A stretch of DNA of 64,000 bases from Bathymodiolus brooksi (lineage: Eukaryota; Mollusca; Bivalvia; Mytilida; Modiolidae). Positions 60,393 through 64,000 of this stretch are shown here, one piece after another. Each line of letters starts with the position of its first letter. Position 1 is the stretch's first letter. The stretch spans positions 56,066,646 to 56,130,645 of the forward strand of contig OY804582.1 of the NCBI GenBank assembly GCA_963680875.1. The letters are read 5' to 3'. Both the position numbers and the translations under genes were made by a program. The notes below the pieces were generated by a model. The model saw nothing but the letters and a program-made list of their open reading frames with translations, had not been told where the DNA came from and searched no databases.

Positions 60393-60744
60393 CTAATAAA
60401 TTCCATAACTTGGTCATCGACGGAAAAAATGACTGTTGGGATATGGATAATCTGTTTGTAGTTTGACTAATATTATGACTATTTGGTAAATTATAGTTGT
60501 TAGTTTCTCCAACACTGGAAGGAATCAAATCACATAAAAACTCAGGAGAATTACCAACATTTAATTTATAAAACATGCATAATTGTTTAACCTCTCGCAT
60601 AGTGGTAAGTTTCTCCCAACCCGTCTCCCTGTGTATTGAATCCAAACTTGTGTAGCATGTTAGCCCTGTAACAATACGAGCCGCTTCCAATTGTAGTTTT
60701 TCTAGTCTATCAGAATTGACTTGCCCCACAGGCACTTGTTTCAT

Positions 60745-60905
60745 TCAAAAAATGTATGCTCCCTCCTCTTCCTTACTTCAAGGTAAACATCTGCCCTTTT
60801 CCCCTTCCCCACTTCGCCTCAATATTTTTCGCTTATTTGTGATCCTTTCGCTGACCCAATTATATCGTTACACTCCCGAGATATTTCTCTTTACGACTGC
60901 CACAT
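60745..60905. other. Unidentified 160-bp insert between the LINE endonuclease and RT C-terminus
   Basis: This piece separates the two recognisable parts of the LINE. It is pyrimidine-rich on the plus strand (cccttttccccttcccc near 60,794) and contains several stops in the minus frames. I do not recognise it as LINE reverse transcriptase. It may be filler captured during a deletion, or a fragment of another repeat. The plus-strand open frame at 60716-60964 crosses it but also overlaps LINE sequence antisense, so I do not call a gene. Confidence 0.45.
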
Positions 60906-61577
60906 TTAAATATAGCTACCGAGCCCCCCTGAGAGGAATTGGACAAGAATATCAGCCAACGTAGCTTGTTTTATTTTTAAGTCATTTATATTTGATGGTA
61001 AATTTAAAAAGTTTTTGTTCAAATCACCCATGCATGTCATATGATTAGATTCTTCCATTGCATTTTTCAACATAGTCAACAAGAAGTCCCAAAAACGATG
61101 ATGAGACTGTCTCTCAGATCTGTAAATTATATTTATTAAAATATTTTGTAGCTTGGTTTTTAATTCGAACCACATAAATTCAACAAGTGGGTTCTCTAAA
61201 TCTGCGCATCTTTTGATATTAACATGAGTTTTATAATAAATTATTATACCACCTCCATCGGAGTTTCTATCTTTTCGTACTTGAATATCGTAACCCGAAA
61301 ATGGTATATTTTTATCTTAATAATAATCTAATACCAATTTCATATCAGGATGTGTCTCTGTAAAAAGTACAATATCATAATCTTCAATAATATTGGAAAT
61401 ATAATCTACCTGATTACGAAGACTTCTAATGTTGCCGTGAAAAAATGACAAACAGTGATCTTCAAAATGTACTGGTGTTTCCCCAGGGCCAGGATTCAGT
61501 TCCACATCCCCAGCGATTATAAGCATATAAATAATAATCAAACAAAATGACATTGCCGTAAAATTAGACCGGAACAT
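60906..61577 (-). pseudogene. LINE ORF2 N-terminal region: leader, 2A-like motif and AP endonuclease
   Basis: About 223 codons in one frame with a single internal stop (taa, 61317-61319). Residues 1-22 are a short leader ending in a hydrophobic run; 23-31 are the 2A-like nonapeptide; a linker follows; from about residue 43 the endonuclease fold begins. Family landmarks are the N-R-S-L motif near residues 49-53, the TET motif at 73-75 (probably carrying the catalytic glutamate), the RKDR..GGG segment just after the stop, and GDLN near 61,030. The final D/H motifs of the endonuclease are not seen; similarity stops near 60,930. Confidence 0.75.
61485..61511 (-). other. 2A-like ribosome-skipping motif (GDVELNPGP)
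   Basis: The nine codons at 61511-61485 encode GDVELNPGP, an exact fit to the D-x-E-x-N-P-G-P consensus at which ribosomes fail to join the final glycine and proline. It lies 23-31 residues after the likely start and just after a hydrophobic segment, so the upstream product would be a peptide of about 30 residues. 2A-like sequences are known in APE-type non-LTR retrotransposons of trypanosomes, sea urchins and molluscs, in this same position before the endonuclease. Here it is embedded in a dead copy, so activity would only be historical. Confidence 0.8.
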
Positions 61578-61971
61578 ATATAGTCAACCCTGCTTTGATA
61601 AATTTAAAAACTCTAACAAATAGTGAAAACAGTATGTCACTAAACCGAAAATGAATAAATGACATTTTTTTTACAAGCAATGCTAATTTTATGACAGAAC
61701 AACCCTATAGCAATTCTATGTGATATGATATCACTACCCATTGTCAAAAATAAGATGTCTGCAAAATAAAAATGGTTGATCTATCATAAAAATATAATAA
61801 TAAATGTGACAAGCTATGGCTACCTAGGGCAAATCATGATAAGTGCAAAAAAATCAAACAGTGTTAAAAACACTACAAACAATATATACAAAAAACAAAT
61901 AATTTTTATAGAAATTGACAAAAACACGAATTCAAAAGAGAAAAGAATGGTGGTACCATATTCTTACAATA
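61578..61971. other. AT-rich segment between LINE start and RT-element fragment, possible LINE 5' UTR
   Basis: The region has no conserved coding pattern on either strand. It lies upstream of the LINE start codon on the minus strand and ends where similarity to the reverse-transcriptase element resumes, so it may be the LINE 5' untranslated region or flanking DNA brought in with it. The 67-codon plus frame at 61776-61979 is low-complexity (K, N and I rich) and is probably chance. Confidence 0.4.
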
Positions 61972-62206
61972 TACTCTAGATAGAGAGTTGCTACTAACAA
62001 GGAAGTTACTGAACCATGGGTTCCTTTTGGTTAAGTTGAAGTCATCACTTCGAAAGTTTTACGATCGCCACCATGACTTGGTTGATCGCTATGGAATATC
62101 TCTGTCAGAAATGACCACGGATATGTGTTCCACTTGTCGTAAACACTTCCCGGTCCTTTCTTCATTCATGACTTATCACCGGGTTTATAGCTACAGTGTA
62201 GATTAA
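61972..62206 (+). pseudogene. C-terminal part of the broken reverse-transcriptase element
   Basis: The frame beginning with ctagatagagag encodes LDRELLLTRKLLNHGFL, then SSLRKFYDRHHDLVDRYG and EMTTDM, which I recognise as the C-terminal end of the same bivalve reverse-transcriptase element whose 5' part lies at 59,550-60,392. Orientation is the same (plus). Just left of 61,972 the expected sequence is lost abruptly. The reading frame closes with a tag/taa near 62,204. The catalytic core that should join the two parts is absent, so this is an unrepairable fragment. Confidence 0.7.
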
Positions 62207-62430
62207 CACGACGGGTGCCACTAATGGAGCAGAAGCTTACCCTTCCAGAGCACCTGAGTTCACCCCGGTTTAAGTGGGGTTCGTGTTACTCGATCTTTAG
62301 TTTTATGAGTGTGTTTTGTAGATCGTTGTTTGTCTTTTTGTACATTTTCTTTTGGTCATTGTGTTGTTTATTCTTCTTCGATTTACGGATTGTGATTACC
62401 CCTTTGGTATCTTCAAACTCTTCCTTGCCT
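62207..62430 (+). mobile_element. 3' untranslated region of the reverse-transcriptase element
   Basis: Downstream of the C-terminal fragment the sequence keeps a pattern I recall as the trailing part of this element in many bivalve copies: a gtgccac...ggagcag segment, cttacccttccagagcacc, a gtggggttcgtgtta segment, a T-rich stretch (62,290-62,390) and a terminal cctttggtatcttc. The open frames across it (62215-62433 and 62352-62594) have no family match and are probably chance. Confidence 0.6.
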
Positions 62431-62597
62431 TAATGTGGCTTATTTCGGTAATTGTCAAAAGTGCAAACTTGACGAAAACAACCGGAATATATATTAAAGA
62501 AGTCATAACTATAACGGTGATCATATGTGGAAGAAGTTTGGCCCAATCTACCATAATTTCGAATGAGGACCTCCTAAGCACTATTTCTGCCTAGTGT
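62431..62597. other. No recognised feature
   Basis: Between the reverse-transcriptase element and the next dispersed repeat I see nothing identifiable. Short open frames exist on both strands (62352-62594 plus, 62396-62581 minus) but overlap each other and show no conserved motif. Confidence 0.45.
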
Positions 62598-62690
62598 TCA
62601 TATTGGTCCAGTAGTTTCTAAGAAGAAGATTAAAAGGTAAAAACCTAATGACGGACGACGGACACCAAGTGAAGGCATTTGCATAAGAAA
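62598..62690 (+). repeat. Fragment of a dispersed invertebrate repeat
   Basis: The segment has ggtccagtagtttctaag, aagaagattaaaagg, then tgacggacgacggacacc and ends near gcatttgcataag. I recall this arrangement (agtttct-aagaagaagatt followed by gacggacgacgg) from a short interspersed repeat common in introns and UTRs of molluscs. It is non-coding here. The identification is by recollection only. Confidence 0.5.
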
Positions 62691-62804
62691 CGTAAACCCA
62701 TTTAATATCTTATAATATTCTCTCGTATATTTTAAACAATACTAGTATACAAATTCTGTATAAATAATATAATAGTTACTATTAGTATTCTAATTGTCCT
62801 GTCC

Positions 62805-62850
62805 TTGTTGAAAGTGGCGTTAAACGCAACACTCTAACTCTATCTCTTCA
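62805..62850 (+). mobile_element. 3' tail of a truncated SINE
   Basis: The sequence ttgttgaaagtggcgttaaa followed by cgcaacactctaactc matches the shared 3' tail of the other SINEs in the window (ttgaaagcggcattaaacacc at 63,860 and ttggcgttaaacaac at 59,173). No head or body lies upstream, so it is a heavily 5'-truncated copy. Confidence 0.55.
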
Positions 62851-62876
62851 CGAAAACATGCAAATACTAAATGTTC

Positions 62877-62882
62877 TTTATT
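62877..62882 (-). promoter_or_regulatory. AATAAA polyadenylation hexamer overlapping the stop codon
   Basis: On the minus strand the end of the MIEAP-like exon reads aaa taa aga, so an AATAAA hexamer spans the last codon and the stop. If used, the transcript would have only a very short 3' untranslated region. I see no strong alternative immediately downstream, but AT-rich DNA can carry the hexamer by chance. Confidence 0.4.
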
Positions 62883-63564
62883 TACAAGGCCATTGTTCAT
62901 CATTGTATTGTTCATAAGGATTACCATTAAATTTGAAATCGTTGGCTTTATCACCATGAATAATCATTGTCCTCACTAAGGCATCCTCTTCTGACAATGC
63001 ATCACCTTTCACGGTTTCTGGTTTTACATCATGTTTCCTTTCTTTGAAATCGTTGGCTTTATCACCATGAATACTCATTGTCCTCACTAAGGCATCCTCT
63101 TCTGACAATTCATCACCTTTCACGGTTTCTGGTTTTACATCATGTTTCCTTTCTTTGAAATCGTTGGTTTCATCACCAACGGGTGCATGAACAATCATTG
63201 TCCTCACTAAGGCATCCTCTTCTGACAATTCATCACCTTTCACGGATTTTGTTTTCACATCATGTTTCTTTTCGACATACTCTTGTGTCTTATTCTCTTT
63301 TCCCTGTACCACACCCTTTGATAGGATAGGTCCGGTCTTGTTCAGTATAAGAGCCGGCCATATCACAAATTCAACAACAGACCCTCTTTTGGTGTAGACA
63401 GAAAACAGGTTATGATCAATAGGCTGCCCTTCCATCTGATCGTGTACCAAGATCATAGGAGGTTCTTTAATTACCATACTCCAGCAAAGCTCCGTACAAC
63501 GTTGAACAAACTTGAGAACATTTGAGTCTGGTTTCGCATATTTCTCAAAATAGCGGACAGTTTC
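62878..63564 (-). CDS. MIEAP/SPATA18 C-terminal-domain-like protein, probable last exon with internal repeats
   Basis: This is the only plausible host gene piece. The exon has 228 codons and a taa stop. Residues 1-90 resemble the C-terminal domain of mitochondria-eating protein: a helix-like start (RYFEKYAKPDSNVLKFV), RCTELCWSM at 22-30, PPM at 35-37, then EFVIWPALIL at 65-74 and GPILSKGVVQGK at 78-89. The W-P-A-L and S-K-G-V blocks are the strongest clues. Residues 100-211 are three tandem copies of a charged unit containing KGDELSEEDALVRTM, followed by a short polar tail. The reading frame is closed upstream by a taa just beyond a tttcag acceptor at 63565-63567, so I place the exon start at 63564, phase 0, not at the internal methionine at 63477. 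In vertebrates MIEAP acts in mitochondrial quality control; the role of the many molluscan relatives is unknown. Upstream exons lie outside the window. The family call is from memory. Confidence 0.62.
   Translation of the reverse strand, partial: ETVRYFEKYAKPDSNVLKFVQRCTELCWSMVIKEPPMILVHDQMEGQPIDHNLFSVYTKRGSVVEFVIWPALILNKTGPILSKGVVQGKENKTQEYVEKKHDVKTKSVKGDELSEEDALVRTMIVHAPVGDETNDFKERKHDVKPETVKGDELSEEDALVRTMSIHGDKANDFKERKHDVKPETVKGDALSEEDALVRTMIIHGDKANDFKFNGNPYEQYNDEQWPCK
62932..63267 (-). repeat. Three coding tandem repeats (120, 111 and about 105 bp) in the MIEAP-like exon
   Basis: Residues 100-139, 140-176 and 177-211 of the exon repeat a unit that starts KHDVK and contains KGDELSEEDALVRTM, then IHGDKANDFKER. 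The DNA copies are spaced exactly 111 bp at the gaaatcgttgg motif (62935, 63046, 63157). The most upstream copy has three extra residues (HAPVGDET in place of HGDKA) and more divergence (KTKSVK against KPETVK). The two downstream copies are nearly identical in DNA, including silent sites. The unit is charged and probably disordered or helical. Confidence 0.85.
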
Positions 63565-63567
63565 CTG
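63565..63567 (-). promoter_or_regulatory. Probable 3' splice site (acceptor)
   Basis: The minus strand reads aaaactttcag just before the exon. The frame that continues upstream from the conserved exon meets a taa within two codons of this cag, as expected if the coding region begins at the acceptor. The next codon is gaa (E), giving phase 0. Confidence 0.55.
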
Positions 63568-64000
63568 AAAGTTTTAAAGTTTTCTTGATAAAATGTGTTT
63601 ATTTTTTCATCTGATTTAATATTTGCCTGGGATGTTACTGTCTTGGCCGTGATGGTATGATAGTTGGATTTACAACTACCTATGCAATCAGTGCCTATCA
63701 CCACTGATGTTGTGAGTGCGAATCTCGATCAGGGCGAGGAGTACAACATTATGTGATAAAGTCTGTAAGTGTCTTGCGACAGTTCGGTGGCTTTCTCCGG
63801 GTACTCCGGTTTCCTCCATCAATAAAACTGACCGCCATGATATAACTGAAATATTGTTGAAAGCGGCATTAAACACCATCAAACCAATCAACCAACTAAC
63901 TAGCCATGTATATACACAAACAAGGACGGGCATCTTTCTTTTTACCCCCGTTCGCTTCAACTCATATTTGTGTTGTTAAATTCATATAGTATATCGAAAA
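63568..64000 (-). other. Presumed intron of the MIEAP-like gene
   Basis: The stretch up to the window end contains no continuation of the domain in frame. The minus-strand open frame at 63471-63704 overlaps the exon in a different frame and shows no domain similarity, so I read it as intronic. The intron carries a SINE on the opposite strand. Confidence 0.45.
63705..63905 (+). mobile_element. SINE copy, 5' truncated, in the intron
   Basis: The element retains a degenerate box B (gtgcgaatctcgat), the strongly conserved tggctttctccgggtactcc and ggtttcctcc central block, then accgccatgatataactgaa and the tail gcggcattaaacaccatc ending in atcaaccaact. The central block and tail are hallmarks of a SINE group widespread in molluscs. 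It lacks box A. It is a different subfamily from the one at 58,838, whose body does not contain the ctccgggtactcc block. The open frames across it (63688-63960 minus and 63716-63979 plus) are shadows of the SINE. Confidence 0.78.

Larger units (their letters stand above)
60392..61577 (-). pseudogene. APE-type LINE (non-LTR retrotransposon) remnant with 2A-like motif
   Basis: Reading right to left, the remnant begins at a methionine at 61577. It has a hydrophobic stretch (residues 10-22), a 2A-like GDVELNPGP, then endonuclease signatures: NIRSLRNQ, a TETH block and, after an in-frame taa at 61317-61319, VRKDRNSDGGGIIIYY, IIYRSE and GDLN. The endonuclease part stays in one frame to about 60,908. 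The reverse-transcriptase core is missing. The C-terminal end of the polymerase ORF resumes in another frame at 60,744-60,392 with LEKLQLEAARIVTG and FFPSMTKLWNLLDLR. This LEKLQ..AARI..G and LWN pattern is usual at the end of jockey/CR1-type ORF2 proteins. The element is thus internally deleted and cut at its 3' end. The clade (CR1, jockey or relative) is not resolved. Confidence 0.8.

Noticed and set aside
60716..60964. Plus-strand 82-codon open frame
   Set aside because: It overlaps recognisable LINE coding sequence on the opposite strand and the unidentified filler.
61776..61979. Plus-strand 67-codon open frame
   Set aside because: Low-complexity K/N/I-rich translation in AT-rich DNA with no family pattern.
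62396..62594. Short open frames on both strands
   Set aside because: They overlap each other in DNA that is partly element 3' UTR, and neither shows a domain.
63471..63704. Minus-strand 77-codon open frame next to the MIEAP-like exon
   Set aside because: It overlaps the conserved exon in another frame, and the acceptor at 63,565 places most of it in the intron.
63688..63979. Open frames on both strands near the right end
   Set aside because: Both lie across a SINE copy and are shadows of its sequence.

Overview
The window looks like eukaryotic, intron-containing nuclear DNA from a mollusc, bivalve or gastropod; I cannot narrow it further. The clues are in the last 5 kb: tRNA-derived SINEs with the shared molluscan 3' tail (a cgccatgatat-type motif followed by gcgttaaac and actc repeats), fragments of a reverse-transcriptase element I know as very common in bivalve genomes, an APE-type LINE with a 2A-like motif, and a terminal exon resembling the molluscan mitochondria-eating-protein family. 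No prokaryotic gene organisation is present.

Layout. (1) Positions 1 to about 58,833 (92% of the window, continuing off the left edge) form one tandem satellite with a 54-bp monomer, about 1,090 copies. Monomer variants are arranged in nested higher-order repeats. I distinguish four zones. Zone 1, 1-39.94 kb, has higher-order units containing 45-, 53- and 55-bp monomers and includes a roughly 10.5-kb block duplicated almost perfectly at a 20.34-kb offset. Zone 2, 39.94-45.15 kb, is almost purely 54-bp monomers and has the longest open frames. Zone 3, 45.15-57.6 kb, has higher-order units with successive offsets of 2318, 2911, 1508 and 1940 bp. Zone 4, 57.6-58.83 kb, is the array edge with more diverged monomers. 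Because 54 is a multiple of three and the consensus has no stop in one frame of each strand, long repetitive ORFs occur on both strands; I treat them as by-products, not genes.

(2) 58.84-59.25 kb: a SINE abutting the array, followed by a second tRNA-like head. (3) 59.55-62.43 kb: a broken plus-strand reverse-transcriptase element, probably Penelope-like. Its middle is missing and replaced by a minus-strand APE-type LINE remnant (60.39-61.58 kb, perhaps to 61.97 kb). (4) 62.43-62.86 kb: small dispersed-repeat remnants. (5) 62.878-63.564 kb, minus strand: the probable last exon of a MIEAP/SPATA18 C-terminal-domain-like gene whose tail is a three-copy 37-40-residue repeat. The upstream intron carries another SINE.

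The single plausible host gene piece lies at the right edge. Everything else is satellite or mobile-element debris. The most interesting items are the scale and recent duplication of the satellite, its CpG-decay-like variant pattern and strong strand asymmetry, the 2A motif in the LINE, the LINE/reverse-transcriptase-element chimera, and the repeat-bearing MIEAP-like exon. Identifications of the mobile elements and the MIEAP domain rest on recalled family patterns, not on a search.
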